DNA of 64,000 nt from Thermasporomyces sp040195635 (GCF_040195635.1 NZ_JBEFTX010000005.1:124001-188000), one strand, 5' to 3'; numbered from the stretch's first letter, positions 1 to 10,075 are shown. A program made the numbers and translations. Notes: a model not told the origin generated them from the letters alone.

Positions 1-1
1 A

Positions 2-1906
2 CTCCTCGGCCATGTCCTCGGGTCCGAACGGACCAGCCGCGAACCCGACGCCACCGCCGACCTCGCCGAGCTGTGCGCCGGACTGCCCCTCGCCCTGCGG
101 GTGGCCGCCGCCAACCTTGCCGCCAACCCGCACCGCGAGATCGCCGACCTCGTGAGCGAGCTCCGCAAGGACAACCGGCTCGACCACCTGCAGATCGACG
201 GCGACCTGCAGAGCGCCGTACGCACCCTCTTCGACTTCTCCTACGTCAAGCTCGGCGCGCCGGAGCAGGCGTGCTTCCGGCTACTGGGCGTGGTGCCCGG
301 CGGCGACTTCACTGCCGACGCCGTGGCAGCACTGCTGGGTACCACGCGTCAGGAGGCCGCCCGCCTCCTCGACCACCTTGTCGACGTCCACCTGATCGAA
401 CGCAGGAGCGCCGACCGCTTCGCCCTCCACGACCTGATGCGCCACTACGCGACCGAACGAGTCGAGCAGGAGACCAGCGAGCCCGAACGCGACGACGCCG
501 TGGCCCGGCTGCTCGACTGGTACGTGGGCCAGGCGTACGCGTGCGTCGAGCTCCTCAGTCCCCTCTTCCTCCGGCTGCCCGCGACCGAACGAACCGCCGT
601 CCACCCGGCGAACTGCTCAGCATCCCGCACCCCCACCCACCCGATCATCGGTCCGCGCGATCGGTCCGGCGCCCTCGCCTGGCTCGACGCCGAACGCGCC
701 AACGTCGTCGCCGCCGCCCAGCTCTCCTCCGAACGCGCCGACGACCGCCACGCATGGTTGCTCTCCGACGCGCTGCGCTGCTATTTCCACCTGGGGAGCC
801 AGCATGCGGACTGGCTCGCCGTCGCCCGACTCGGCTCGCTGGCGGCGGCCGCCAACGGTGACCTCCACTGCCAGGTCGCTGCGCAGCTCAGCCTCGCCCA
901 GGTCACCTACCACATGGGGAACCATCCGGTCGCCCAGGCAGAAAGCGAGCGTGCACTCGAGCTCAGCCAGCGGGCGGGTTGGACCGAGGCGGAGATCTTC
1001 GCGCTCAACCTGCTCGGAGTGGGCCACCTGCAGATCGGTCAGGTCCCACCTGCTGTCGACCGGTGGGAACGAGCCCTCGCCATGGCTCGCTCGCTCGGAC
1101 GCGACGGGCTGACCTATCTCGGCAACCTCGCGATCGCCTACACCCGTACCGGTCAGCTCGACCAGGCGATCGACAGACACGGCCAGGTGCTCGCCCTGCT
1201 GGTTGGATCCGGGGCGGATGACGGTCCGGACGCCGGGACCACCTACACCGACCTCGGCGAGGTTCATCGGCTGCGGGGCAACGTCGACCTCGCCCGCGAG
1301 CATCTCCAACGTGCGCTCGACATCCATCAGCGCAACGGATCGCGGTTCGGGGTCTTCTCCACTTCGTTCAGCCTGGCCGAACTCGACCTCGACCTCGACC
1401 GGCCCGCAGACGCCGCCCGCCATATCGCGGTCTGCGCACGCACGTGGCGTGCCACCGGTGACACGCAGATGGCCCTGGACCTGCACCTCCTGCTCGGCGA
1501 CGCCCACCTGCACGCGGGGCGCCACACCGACGCTCTCCGCGAGTACGAAAGCGCGGCCGAGCTCACCCGCGAGAGCGGCTACCACTACGAACGCGTCATG
1601 GTGCTGATCGGGATCGCCGCCACGCAGGGCAGGCTCGGTCGCTCAGCCGAGGCCATCCGCACCGCCGAGGCCGCCGCCTGCGATGCCGAGGCGTCGGGCT
1701 ACCGCCTGCACGAGGCCCGCGCGAGGACGGTGCTCGCCGAGGCGTTCCTCTCCAGTGGACAGCTCGCACCTGCCCGGCGGGCGGCCGAAGCTGCCCTGAC
1801 GCTGCACCATGCCACCGGCCATCATCTCGGCGAGACACGCACCGCGCGCCTCCTCGCGTCCATCGAGAGCGTCGACGAACCTGGTTCACCGGACGGCAAC
1901 GACTGA
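2..1906 (+). CDS. AfsR-like NB-ARC/TPR regulator, 5' partial
   Basis: This is the C-terminal part of a STAND-type regulator. The frame is already open at base 2, so the true start lies before the window. Near the start of the fragment is a GLPLAL motif inside a long Leu/Ala helix, typical of the end of the NB-ARC ATPase module of AfsR/DnrI-like proteins. A winged-helix-like region follows (about residues 60-130), and from about residue 240 to the end there are repeated TPR-like helices with paired LG..H / A..RAL patterns. Such proteins couple nucleotide binding to transcription or signalling, often of secondary metabolism. Whether an N-terminal SARP DNA-binding domain exists cannot be seen. 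The family call is solid; the target is unknown. Confidence 0.85.
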   Translation, partial: LLGHVLGSERTSREPDATADLAELCAGLPLALRVAAANLAANPHREIADLVSELRKDNRLDHLQIDGDLQSAVRTLFDFSYVKLGAPEQACFRLLGVVPGGDFTADAVAALLGTTRQEAARLLDHLVDVHLIERRSADRFALHDLMRHYATERVEQETSEPERDDAVARLLDWYVGQAYACVELLSPLFLRLPATERTAVHPANCSASRTPTHPIIGPRDRSGALAWLDAERANVVAAAQLSSERADDRHAWLLSDALRCYFHLGSQHADWLAVARLGSLAAAANGDLHCQVAAQLSLAQVTYHMGNHPVAQAESERALELSQRAGWTEAEIFALNLLGVGHLQIGQVPPAVDRWERALAMARSLGRDGLTYLGNLAIAYTRTGQLDQAIDRHGQVLALLVGSGADDGPDAGTTYTDLGEVHRLRGNVDLAREHLQRALDIHQRNGSRFGVFSTSFSLAELDLDLDRPADAARHIAVCARTWRATGDTQMALDLHLLLGDAHLHAGRHTDALREYESAAELTRESGYHYERVMVLIGIAATQGRLGRSAEAIRTAEAAACDAEASGYRLHEARARTVLAEAFLSSGQLAPARRAAEAALTLHHATGHHLGETRTARLLASIESVDEPGSPDGND

Positions 1907-1952
1907 CTCCAGCACCGACGACCAGAGGTGGCGAGCAGAGCTGACGGCCAGG

Positions 1953-3602
1953 TCAGCCGCCGATCCCGGTGACCACGACCATCAGCGGCAGAAGCAGGGC
2001 GATGAGGATGGCGCCGGCAATGTCGAAGGACACACCCGACCGCGCCATTGTGGTGATCGGCACCATGCCCGATCCGTAGACGATCGCGTTCTGTGGTGTC
2101 GAGACCGGCAGCATGAAGCCGAACGACGCGGCGAAGGTCGCCGCCAGGGCCGGGACGAACGGATCGACGCCGGCGCCGAACGCCACCGAGATGACGATCG
2201 GCACGACCACGGTGGCCGACGCCGTGTTGCTCGTCGTCTCGGAGATGACGATCGCCAACAGGATCGCGAAGATCGTGATCGGCACCACCGAGTCGATCCC
2301 GAACACCTCCGCCGACGACGTGCCGATCGTCTTCGCGAGACCGGTACTGCTCAGCAGGGTGCCGAGCACGATGCCCGCGCCGAAGAGCAGGATCGTCCCC
2401 CAGTCGATGCGGCTCGCCTCGCTCCACGTCATCGTGAACCTGCGCTCGCGCCAGCTCACCGGCAGCAGGAACAGCAGCGAGGCGGCGAGCACCGCGACCA
2501 TGCCCTCGTCGAGGACGTCGCCCACGCTGGTGTACACCTGCGAGTCGTCACCCGCGATCAGCCCGACGACGCCGGGCAGGAGCCACAGTGTCACCGCGGT
2601 GCCGAACGCGATCAGCGTGTTGCGTTCGTACGCCGACAGCGGGCCGAGCTTGCGCCGCTCCTGCGCGACGTACTCCTCGAGGCCCTCCAGGCGCTTCACC
2701 TCCGGCTTGTTGAGCACGAGGAGGACGACGGCGAGCACGACGAACATCACCGCTGAGATGGGCAGCGCGGCCGCCATCCAGCTGAAGAAGCTGATCCGCT
2801 CACCGGTGGCCTCCTCGATCAGGCCGCGGCCGATCAGGTTGGGAGGGGATCCCACCGGGGTGAGGAGACCGCCGACGCTCGCGCCGTAGGCCAGCATGAG
2901 CAGCAGGGCGACAGCGACGCGTGGATTGGTACGCCGGGCCAGCAGCTCCTCGCGCACTGTTGCCGGGGCCGCAGCGTCGGCGTTCGCGCCGCTCTGGTTG
3001 GCCGCGCCGCTCTGGTCGGCCGTGTCGCCGGTCTGCCGCGAGCGCCCCGTCGCACCCGCCACGGTGCCGAGGATCGCCACCGCGGTCGGCAGCAGCATGG
3101 CGACGGTCGCGGTGTTGGAGACGAACGCCGACAACGCACACGTGATCAGCCCGAACGCCACGACCGTCCGCGTCGTCGAGGCGCCGACACCGCGGACGGC
3201 GAGGATCCGAAACGCGAAACGCCTCGCCAACCCGTGCCGCAACATCGCCTGGGCGAGGATGAACGCGCCGATGAAGGTGAAGATGGTCGACGAGCCGAAC
3301 GGCGCCAACACCTCATCCGCCGGCGCGACACCCAACAGGGTGACGACGACGACCCCGATCAGGCCGCCCACCGGCAGCGGGACTGCCTCCGTGATCCACA
3401 GGGTGATGACGAACACCAGCACCGCGGCCAGCCGCTGTTGGGCGTCGTCGAGCCCGAGCGGGAGGAGAAGGAAGACCACGAGCAGAGCCGGCGCGAGGAA
3501 CAGTCCGAGCGTCTTGCGGCCCCGTTCGAATCGTTCCTCCGCCGCGGAGACCATCTCCTGGCCCAGCGGTGTCGGGTCTGTCGTCGACGGCGACGAGTTC
3601 AT
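1953..3602 (-). CDS. SLC13/DASS-family anion (dicarboxylate) permease
   Basis: A 549-residue integral membrane protein of the divalent anion:sodium symporter family (SLC13, INDY/SdcS type). About eleven or more hydrophobic segments are visible. The two diagnostic Ser-Asn-Thr motifs are present, near residue 161 (FVSNTATVAM) and residue 456 (ETTSNTASATV). Companion hairpin motifs are SPPN and STPQN. A family member would import C4-dicarboxylates, citrate or sulfate with a cation; the substrate cannot be read from sequence. I chose the ATG at 3602 because GGAGGTGG sits about 9 nt upstream; the open frame extends further but encodes low-complexity sequence. The gene is divergent from the one at 3911 across a 308-bp gap. 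Confidence 0.85.
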   Translation of the reverse strand: MNSSPSTTDPTPLGQEMVSAAEERFERGRKTLGLFLAPALLVVFLLLPLGLDDAQQRLAAVLVFVITLWITEAVPLPVGGLIGVVVVTLLGVAPADEVLAPFGSSTIFTFIGAFILAQAMLRHGLARRFAFRILAVRGVGASTTRTVVAFGLITCALSAFVSNTATVAMLLPTAVAILGTVAGATGRSRQTGDTADQSGAANQSGANADAAAPATVREELLARRTNPRVAVALLLMLAYGASVGGLLTPVGSPPNLIGRGLIEEATGERISFFSWMAAALPISAVMFVVLAVVLLVLNKPEVKRLEGLEEYVAQERRKLGPLSAYERNTLIAFGTAVTLWLLPGVVGLIAGDDSQVYTSVGDVLDEGMVAVLAASLLFLLPVSWRERRFTMTWSEASRIDWGTILLFGAGIVLGTLLSSTGLAKTIGTSSAEVFGIDSVVPITIFAILLAIVISETTSNTASATVVVPIVISVAFGAGVDPFVPALAATFAASFGFMLPVSTPQNAIVYGSGMVPITTMARSGVSFDIAGAILIALLLPLMVVVTGIGG

Positions 3603-3910
3603 GCGGTAACCACCTCCACGGCTGCCGGACGGTGTGCGAAACCGAGGTGTCTGCGTAAGAAAGCGTGGGAGCATGACCTTCGCGGTAGTCCAGCACACAT
3701 TGCCCAGTTGATGGAGATTCGAACGAAGTTGGCGCATTTCGGCCTGACCGGCCATCCCGCGGTGCGGGCGGTGGGGACTTCGCGCCCCGTCCACAGAGGC
3801 CGATGCAGGTCTCGCGGCGGGCATGAAAGGCTTCGCCGCATGAGCGAGCGGATCGGTCAGCACAGCGCGCGACGTGCCTCATGGGTGCGCGCAGCGAAGC
3901 GAGGTCACGC
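3603..3910. other. Divergent intergenic region
   Basis: A 308-bp gap between the transporter (leftward) and the DUF1841-like gene (rightward). It should hold both promoters. I see ribosome-binding sites at each edge but no convincing -35/-10 pair, operator or conserved small gene. Confidence 0.4.
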
Positions 3911-5581
3911 ATGAGCCCGAAGAGTCGAGGACGCCGACGTGATCAGCGCCGTCCCACCGATCGCCGCCGTGCTCAGCGTCGTGCCGCCACGTCGAGCGAG
4001 CGAGGCGACCAGACCGCGGCGTTCGTCTCCCAGGTCCTCCAGGCGGCCGCGCAACTCACCACCCTGACGTCGCCACTCGAGGCGGAGGCGTTCGCCTCCA
4101 GTGTGGCCGGGGCGTGGTGGCAGCAGAGCGGGCACGCGGCGTACGGCCCCACACTCGTCGCCCGCGCCCAGCAGGCGGCCACGCCGGAGGCGGCGGCGCT
4201 CCTGCACGGTCTCGCCGCCGTCGCCGAACCCGGCCTCGACGCGGCGGCCCGAGCCGCCCTCGACGACGTCGCGAAACACGACCTTCCCGCGCCGGCATGG
4301 GCGACGACGGTCGGGCGTGCGCAGGTGCGGGAGTGCTTCACCGTCGACGACGAACTGGGAGATGCCAGCCAGGTCATCCTGACTTACTCCTACGCCGACG
4401 AACCCGCGCACGCAGTCGTCGTCCTTGTCGACCACAACCTCGGCGGCATCGCCAAGGACATCTGGGTCACCGACGCGGCTCCCCTCGTGGAGAGGGTCCG
4501 GGCGACGGTGGTTGAGGATCCCGGGCTGCTGCTGGCCGACGCCGATCCGGCCGCGCTCCGGCCGCTGCTCGCCGACGCGATGGCCGCGACCGACCAGGCG
4601 GTCGAGCCGCCGGTGAGCGACAACTTCCCGCAGTTGCGTGCGCTGTTGCTGGCCCGGGTCCGCGCGTTGCCCGACGGCGGCACGCGACCCGACGTTCCGC
4701 CGTGGTCGGAGCAGGACCAGCACGACCTCGTCGCCGAGTTCGTCTCCTCGCCCGAGGCCGCCGCCCTGGCGGAGGAGGCCGACGTGCGAAGCGAAGCGCT
4801 GGAGGCCATCGCCCTCGAGTTGGTGGCGTACGGATGTGAGCACGACCGCGGGCGCCCGCTCCGGGTCAGCGCGACGAAGCTCGAGGTGTTCCTGCTCGGC
4901 TGGCTGCCCATGACCGGGCTGCTGGACAGAGGTTTCGCGAGCCACATGCCTGCGGTGCTTCCCGCCTGGGTGCGGTTCGCGGCCAGGCGTACCTCCCTGT
5001 CCGCCGAAGCACTTGCGGAGACGTTGACGGCGGCGGAGACCTTCGCACCCCAGTTCGTCGAGGCGTACGACGATCCGGACCGGTGGGGGCCCGCCCGAGT
5101 CGCGGTCGAGTCGATGCTCGCCGACATCGACCCGGAACGCGACGACGCCGACGAGGTCTTCGCCCGCCGGATGTTCGCGCTACCGGAGATTCCCGGGCCG
5201 GACTTCGACGCCGATGACGAGAGTTCCTTCCTCACGGTGACAGAACGGGAACATCCCGAGCACGCCGCCGTCCTTTCCGATCCGGCCGCCGACCCGGTCG
5301 TCGATGGCGTCAACGTCCGCCTGCAGGCGGCGACCCATGCCGCTGTCGCGCGGCAGCTGTGGTTCGACGATCCGCCCGAGGTGTGGACCACCGCGCAGCG
5401 CCTGCTCGACGCCGGCTACGACCGGCACGACGTCCTGCATGCGCTCATGTATGTCCTGACCACGCAGATCCAACAGACCGTCGCGGCCGGGGCACCGGCG
5501 GATCCGGACGCCTACCGGGCCGCTCTCGACGCCCTGCCGGAGTCGTGGGAGAAGACGTTCGCGCACAAGGCCGGCGACTGA
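3911..5581 (+). CDS. Hypothetical protein with DUF1841-like C-terminus
   Basis: A 556-residue soluble protein with no catalytic motif I recognise. The N-terminus is a short, very basic stretch (SRGRRRDQRR), followed by an Ala-rich helical region. The last about 75 residues resemble the DUF1841-like module common in actinobacteria, in which a helix leads to the pattern LWFDDPPEVW, then RLLDAGYDRHDVLHAL. That module's function is unknown. I start at ATG 3911 because GAGG lies 7 nt upstream; an in-frame GTG/ATG start 30 nt earlier has no better site. It stands alone, about 100 bp ahead of the Uma2 gene. The coding call is secure; the function is unassigned. Confidence 0.75.
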   Translation: MSPKSRGRRRDQRRPTDRRRAQRRAATSSERGDQTAAFVSQVLQAAAQLTTLTSPLEAEAFASSVAGAWWQQSGHAAYGPTLVARAQQAATPEAAALLHGLAAVAEPGLDAAARAALDDVAKHDLPAPAWATTVGRAQVRECFTVDDELGDASQVILTYSYADEPAHAVVVLVDHNLGGIAKDIWVTDAAPLVERVRATVVEDPGLLLADADPAALRPLLADAMAATDQAVEPPVSDNFPQLRALLLARVRALPDGGTRPDVPPWSEQDQHDLVAEFVSSPEAAALAEEADVRSEALEAIALELVAYGCEHDRGRPLRVSATKLEVFLLGWLPMTGLLDRGFASHMPAVLPAWVRFAARRTSLSAEALAETLTAAETFAPQFVEAYDDPDRWGPARVAVESMLADIDPERDDADEVFARRMFALPEIPGPDFDADDESSFLTVTEREHPEHAAVLSDPAADPVVDGVNVRLQAATHAAVARQLWFDDPPEVWTTAQRLLDAGYDRHDVLHALMYVLTTQIQQTVAAGAPADPDAYRAALDALPESWEKTFAHKAGD

Positions 5582-5682
5582 GGCATCACGGGACCTGTGG
5601 ATGGCCGGATGCTGTGGATGACGCGGCACGCGACCTTGATCATCTGCGGCAGCATTGGACGGCATGACCCACGGGAGGAAAG

Positions 5683-6231
5683 ATGACTGCGGTGACGCAG
5701 TTGCCCTACGGTCGGGCGTTCACCTGGGCCGATCTCGAGGCGATGCCCGATGACGGGCACCGTTACGAGCTCATCGACGGGGTGCTCATCGTGAGCCCCA
5801 CACCGCGCCCGCTGCATCAGCGGGTCGTCGCAGAAGTGACCACACTTCTGAGGGAAGGCTGCCCACCCGAGCTCGAGGCACTGCCGGGGCCGGTCGACGT
5901 ACGCCTCGCCGAGGACACGGTCGTCGAGCCGGATGTCATCGTCGCCCGGCGTGCCGACCTCACCGACCGGGGGCTGCTGCAGGCACCGCTCCTCGCCGTC
6001 GAGGTGCTTTCGCCCGGCAACCGGGGAGTGGATCTGGTCTCCAAACGGAACCGGTACGAGAGCAGCGGTTGCCGGTCGTGCTGGATCGTCGATCCGGACA
6101 TCCCCTCCCTGCTCGAGCTGCGGCTCCGCGACGGTCGCTACGTCGAGACCGCCCATGTCAAGGCCGACGAGGCCTTCCCCACCGACGCTCCCTACACCGT
6201 CAGCTTCACCCCCGCCGCGTTGATCTCCTGA
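5683..6231 (+). CDS. Uma2-family (PD-(D/E)XK-like) protein
   Basis: A 182-residue Uma2 family protein with a restriction-endonuclease-like fold. It shows the usual order: the opening YELIDGVLIVSP, then EPDVIVARR, then LLAVEVLSPGNRGVDL and KRNRYESSGCRSCWIVDP. The acidic residues in EPD and EVLSP, with the downstream K, form the PD-(D/E)XK-like site. The usual YA..G near the C-terminal half is YESSGC here. Uma2 proteins are abundant in actinobacteria and cyanobacteria and are often called putative nucleases, but a biological role is not established. The start is clear: GGAGG lies a few nt upstream of ATG. It is 35 nt ahead of the SNF2 gene on the same strand and may be co-transcribed. Confidence 0.85.
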   Translation: MTAVTQLPYGRAFTWADLEAMPDDGHRYELIDGVLIVSPTPRPLHQRVVAEVTTLLREGCPPELEALPGPVDVRLAEDTVVEPDVIVARRADLTDRGLLQAPLLAVEVLSPGNRGVDLVSKRNRYESSGCRSCWIVDPDIPSLLELRLRDGRYVETAHVKADEAFPTDAPYTVSFTPAALIS

Positions 6232-6266
6232 CCCCGCTGTCGGTCCCGACCGCTATCGTGCGAGGG

Positions 6267-9161
6267 GTGCCGAGCCACCTCGAGGCGGTCTTCGTACCCG
6301 CTGATCCGCCCCGCGCCGGCAGGCTCGCCCTGTGGCACCCGACCGGTCCAGCCGCCGGCCACGGCGACGACACGACCATCGAGGTGGTTGTTCCGGCCGG
6401 TTCGCGCGTACGCCGGTCCCAGGTGCCCGCTCGGCTGGTCCCGATCACCGACGCACTCGACCTGTTGGCCGCCGTACCCACCCAGGAGGCGAGCGTCTCC
6501 CTCCGCGCCTGGTCCGCCGCCGCGTTGGCGGGACTCGGCCTGGTGGCGCGCGGCAAGCTTGTGCCGTCCAGGAGCCCCGGCGGGTTCGGGGCCTGGCAGG
6601 TCGGACCACTCGAACCGTCCGACCGCGCCTGGGTCCGGGAGCTGGCGGCCGCGATGCCACCGACTGCCCATGCGATACCGCTGCCCGGTACCCAGCCGGT
6701 GCGGTTGCCTGACCCGGAGGGGGCGGTGCTGGCGTTCTGGGACGCCATCGCCGACACCTTGGCTCGCGGCGGGCGCGACGGCGGTGAGGACGGCGACGAG
6801 CGGGGCGACGGACAGGCGTCGACCGGTGTGGCGGCGTTCGCGGCGAGCGAACCCATTGCGTTGACGGGTGACACCGGCTGGCTCGACGAGATCGGCCAAC
6901 TCGACCACGCGGGTGCTCGGCTGGTCCTGAGGATCGAACCGCCCGAGTGCCTTGACGCAGAGCTGGCCTGCACAGGCGAAGGATCGGCGACCACCGGTGC
7001 GGTCGCGCGCCCGAGTGACGCCACCACGGCGGCGCCCGCCGGCACCGAGGACGTGTCCTTCCGGGGTGTCCTCCAGCTGCGCAGCGTCTCCGACCCCAGC
7101 CTGTTGGTCGACGTCGCCGACCTCTGGGACGCGCCCGCGGTCGTCCTCGACCGGCTGGGGTCGCGAGCCGAGTCGGATCTGCTGCTCTCCCTCCGCAGGG
7201 CCGGCAAGATCTGGTCGCCGCTCAAGACCGCGCTCGAGGACTCCCGGCCGACCGGGATCGACCTCACCGACGCCGACCTGGACGACCTGCTCTCGACCGG
7301 TGCCAGCGCACTCGACAGCGTCGGAGTCGAGGTGTTGTGGCCGAAGGACGTCTTCGGCGCCGGTCTGCAACTCAAGGCCCGCGCCACCGCCACCCCGACA
7401 CCGGCGGGCGCAGGAAAAACACAGTTCACCCTGGCGGACCTGCTGGAGTTCCGCTGGCAGCCCACGCTCGACGGCGAGGGGCTGACCGAGGACGAGATCA
7501 CGGCGCTCGCCGCCGCCAAGCGTTCGTTCCTGTGGCTGCGCGGACGATGGGTGAAGGTCGACAGCCACCTGCTCGACCGGCTTCGCCGTCGTACGCACGA
7601 TCGGATCGGTGGCGCACAGGCACTCGCGGCCGCGCTCACCGGCGAGCTCGAGGTGGCCGGGGAGCAGGTGGAGTTCACCGCCGACGGCCCGGTGGCCGAC
7701 CTGGCCGAGGTCCTGTCCCGCGCCGCCGGCGACCGGGACCTCGACCCGCCACCTGACCTGCAGGCGACGCTGCGCCCTTACCAGCAACGCGGTCTGGCCT
7801 GGCTCGCCCATCTCACCGGGCTCGGTCTCGGTGGCTGCCTCGCCGACGACATGGGCCTGGGCAAGACCGTGCAGCTCATCGCGCTCCACCTGCACCGGCG
7901 CCGCCTCGGGCTCGGGCCCACGCTGGTCGTCTGCCCCACGTCACTGCTCGGCACCTGGCAGCGCGAGCTGGCCCGGTTCGCACCTGACACACCGGTACGC
8001 CGCTACCACGGTGGCAGTCGCCGCCTCGATGACCTCGCGGATGACGAAGTGGTGCTCACGACGTACGGCGTGACCCGGCGCGACCATCCCCGGCTGGCCG
8101 AAACGCCATGGGGGCTCGTCGTCGCCGACGAGGCGCAGCACGCCAAGAACCCGCTCGCCCGCACCGCCCGCGCGCTGCGGTCCATTCCAGCCGCCGCCCG
8201 CGTCGCACTCACCGGCACGCCGGTCGAGAACCGACTGTCCGAACTCTGGTCGATCCTCGACTGGACGACCCCGGGGATCCTCGGGCCCCTCGAACGTTTC
8301 CGGCACCGGCTCGCGGTCCCGATCGAGCGCTACCACGATCCGGCGGCCACGGAACGGTTGAGCCGGCTCACCCGACCGTTCCTGCTGCGACGCCGCAAGT
8401 CCGATCCCGGCATCGCGCCGGAGCTGCCGCCCAAGACCGAGAGCGATGTGGTCGTCTCGCTGACGACCGAGCAGGCCACCCTCTACAAGGCGGTCGTCGA
8501 CGAGGTGATGGCCGAGGTGGAGCAGGCCGAGGGCATCGCGCGCCGAGGGCTCGTGTTGGCGCTGCTCACCGCACTGAAGCAGGTCTGCAACCATCCGGCG
8601 CAGTACCTCCACGAGGCCGGACCGCTCCCCGCCCGGTCGGGCAAGCTGGCCGCCCTCGACGAGCTGCTCGACGTCATCCTCGCCGAAGGCGAGTCGGTGC
8701 TGATCTTCAGCCAGTACGTCGAGATGTGCCGGCTCCTGCAGGCGCACCTCGAAGCCCGCGGCATTCCACTACTGTTCCTCCACGGCGGGCTCGGCGCCCG
8801 GAAGCGGGAGCAGATGGTGGCGGCGTTCCAGGCTGGCGAGGCCCCGGTGTTCCTGCTGTCGCTGAAGGCCGGCGGCGTTGGCCTGACGCTCACCAGGGCC
8901 ACCCATGTCGTCCACTACGACCGGTGGTGGAATCCCGCCGTCGAGGACCAGGCCACCGACCGCGCGTACCGGATCGGCCAGAACCACGCGGTCCAGGTGC
9001 ACCGGTTGGTTACCGAGGGCACGCTCGAGGACCGGATCGCCACGGTGATCAACACCAAACGCGAGCTGGCCGACTCGGTGGTGGGCAGCGGTGAGGCCTG
9101 GATCGCCGAACTCAGCGACGCCGAGCTGGCGGACCTGGTCGCGTTGGGAGACCGACCGTGA
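6267..9161 (+). CDS. SNF2-family DEAD/DEAH-box helicase-like ATPase
   Basis: A bacterial SNF2-type DNA translocase of about 964 residues. The first about 450 residues form the helicase-associated N-terminal region found in this subfamily. The SNF2 core follows: Walker A DMGLGKT near residue 528, motif II DEAQ near 621, and LTGTPVENRLSELWSILD after it. The second RecA lobe has HGGLGARKREQM near 838, and YDRWWNPAVEDQATDRAYR. Such enzymes move along duplex DNA; their role in bacteria is mostly unknown, with some in transcription, repair or defence. I start at GTG 6267; GTG 6258 is also possible. The stop overlaps the start of the SWIM gene by GTGA, so the two are translationally coupled. Confidence 0.9.
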   Translation: MPSHLEAVFVPADPPRAGRLALWHPTGPAAGHGDDTTIEVVVPAGSRVRRSQVPARLVPITDALDLLAAVPTQEASVSLRAWSAAALAGLGLVARGKLVPSRSPGGFGAWQVGPLEPSDRAWVRELAAAMPPTAHAIPLPGTQPVRLPDPEGAVLAFWDAIADTLARGGRDGGEDGDERGDGQASTGVAAFAASEPIALTGDTGWLDEIGQLDHAGARLVLRIEPPECLDAELACTGEGSATTGAVARPSDATTAAPAGTEDVSFRGVLQLRSVSDPSLLVDVADLWDAPAVVLDRLGSRAESDLLLSLRRAGKIWSPLKTALEDSRPTGIDLTDADLDDLLSTGASALDSVGVEVLWPKDVFGAGLQLKARATATPTPAGAGKTQFTLADLLEFRWQPTLDGEGLTEDEITALAAAKRSFLWLRGRWVKVDSHLLDRLRRRTHDRIGGAQALAAALTGELEVAGEQVEFTADGPVADLAEVLSRAAGDRDLDPPPDLQATLRPYQQRGLAWLAHLTGLGLGGCLADDMGLGKTVQLIALHLHRRRLGLGPTLVVCPTSLLGTWQRELARFAPDTPVRRYHGGSRRLDDLADDEVVLTTYGVTRRDHPRLAETPWGLVVADEAQHAKNPLARTARALRSIPAAARVALTGTPVENRLSELWSILDWTTPGILGPLERFRHRLAVPIERYHDPAATERLSRLTRPFLLRRRKSDPGIAPELPPKTESDVVVSLTTEQATLYKAVVDEVMAEVEQAEGIARRGLVLALLTALKQVCNHPAQYLHEAGPLPARSGKLAALDELLDVILAEGESVLIFSQYVEMCRLLQAHLEARGIPLLFLHGGLGARKREQMVAAFQAGEAPVFLLSLKAGGVGLTLTRATHVVHYDRWWNPAVEDQATDRAYRIGQNHAVQVHRLVTEGTLEDRIATVINTKRELADSVVGSGEAWIAELSDAELADLVALGDRP

Positions 9162-10075
9162 CTTCCACCCAGGAGCCGTGGTGGGCCGACCGTGACGAAG
9201 AGGACCACCGGCCGCCGGCCGCGCGTGGGCGTGGGAGCCGGCGGACGTTCGGGCAGTCCTGGTGGGGCGGGCAGTGGGTGAGTGCCCTCGAGGACCGCGC
9301 CGCACTCGATCCCGGCCGGCTCTCCCGTGGCCGTTCCTACGCCCGGCGTGGCGCTGTCGACCGGCTCACGCTCGCGCCAGGACTCGTCATGGCCTCGGTC
9401 CAGGGAAGCCGCGCCCTCCCCTACACGGTCACGGTCCGGGTGACGACGTTCGACAAGGACGAGTGGACGCGGGTACTCGACGCGATCGCCGCCCAGATCG
9501 GCCGCGTGGCGGCGCTGCTCGACGGCGAACTCCCACCGGAGGTGGTCGATGACGTCGGCGGCACCGGTCTCGGACTGCTGCCAGGTCCGGGCGAGATCCA
9601 GCCGCGTTGCTCCTGTCCAGACGTCGGGGATCCCTGCAAGCATGCCGCGGCGGTGTGCTACCTGATCGCGGATGCGATGGACGAGGACCCGTTCGCGGTC
9701 CTGCTCCTGCGCGGACGGCCTCGTGGCGAGGTGTTGTCGGCACTGCGGGCCCGTCGCGCGTCTGCCACACCCGGGAGCGGACGTACGTCCGACGACGACG
9801 CTGCGGCGGCGGTGAGGTCGGGCCGTGCCGGCGACATCACCGAGGTCGCTGGCGTCGTCGCCCGGGACGCCTACGCGCGGGCGGGCGATCCCCGACCGGC
9901 CGTCCCGGTGCCGCCGCTGCCACCGGACCGGCCGAGCCAGCCGGTCACCGTCGCGGTCGATCCCCCGCCGGGGTCCGGCATCGACCCGGAGGCGCTCCGC
10001 CTGGTGGCCGCCGCTGCCGCCGAACGGGCGTGGCGGCTCGCTACCGCCGACCCACCGGGCCCTCAGTCGCCCTGA
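9158..10075 (+). CDS. SWIM zinc-finger protein paired with SNF2
   Basis: A 305-residue protein with an N-terminal Trp-rich segment (QSWWGGQWV) and a SWIM zinc finger around residues 150-165. The finger shows Cys-x-Cys followed by Cys-Lys-His (CSCPDVGDPCKHAAAVCY). SWIM domains bind zinc and are thought to mediate DNA or protein contacts. The GTG start lies inside the stop of the SNF2 gene (GTGA). SNF2/SWIM pairing is a recurrent arrangement in actinobacteria, and the SWIM protein probably acts as partner or specificity subunit of the translocase. The C-terminal third is Pro/Ala rich and likely flexible. Its 3' end overlaps by 13 nt the convergent methyltransferase gene. Confidence 0.85.
   Translation: MTSTQEPWWADRDEEDHRPPAARGRGSRRTFGQSWWGGQWVSALEDRAALDPGRLSRGRSYARRGAVDRLTLAPGLVMASVQGSRALPYTVTVRVTTFDKDEWTRVLDAIAAQIGRVAALLDGELPPEVVDDVGGTGLGLLPGPGEIQPRCSCPDVGDPCKHAAAVCYLIADAMDEDPFAVLLLRGRPRGEVLSALRARRASATPGSGRTSDDDAAAAVRSGRAGDITEVAGVVARDAYARAGDPRPAVPVPPLPPDRPSQPVTVAVDPPPGSGIDPEALRLVAAAAAERAWRLATADPPGPQSP

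Noticed and set aside
5683..10075. A dedicated defence system made of Uma2, SNF2 and SWIM genes
   Set aside because: No nuclease, restriction-modification or toxin partner is present, and SNF2/SWIM pairs occur as core genes. Only kept as a low-level finding.
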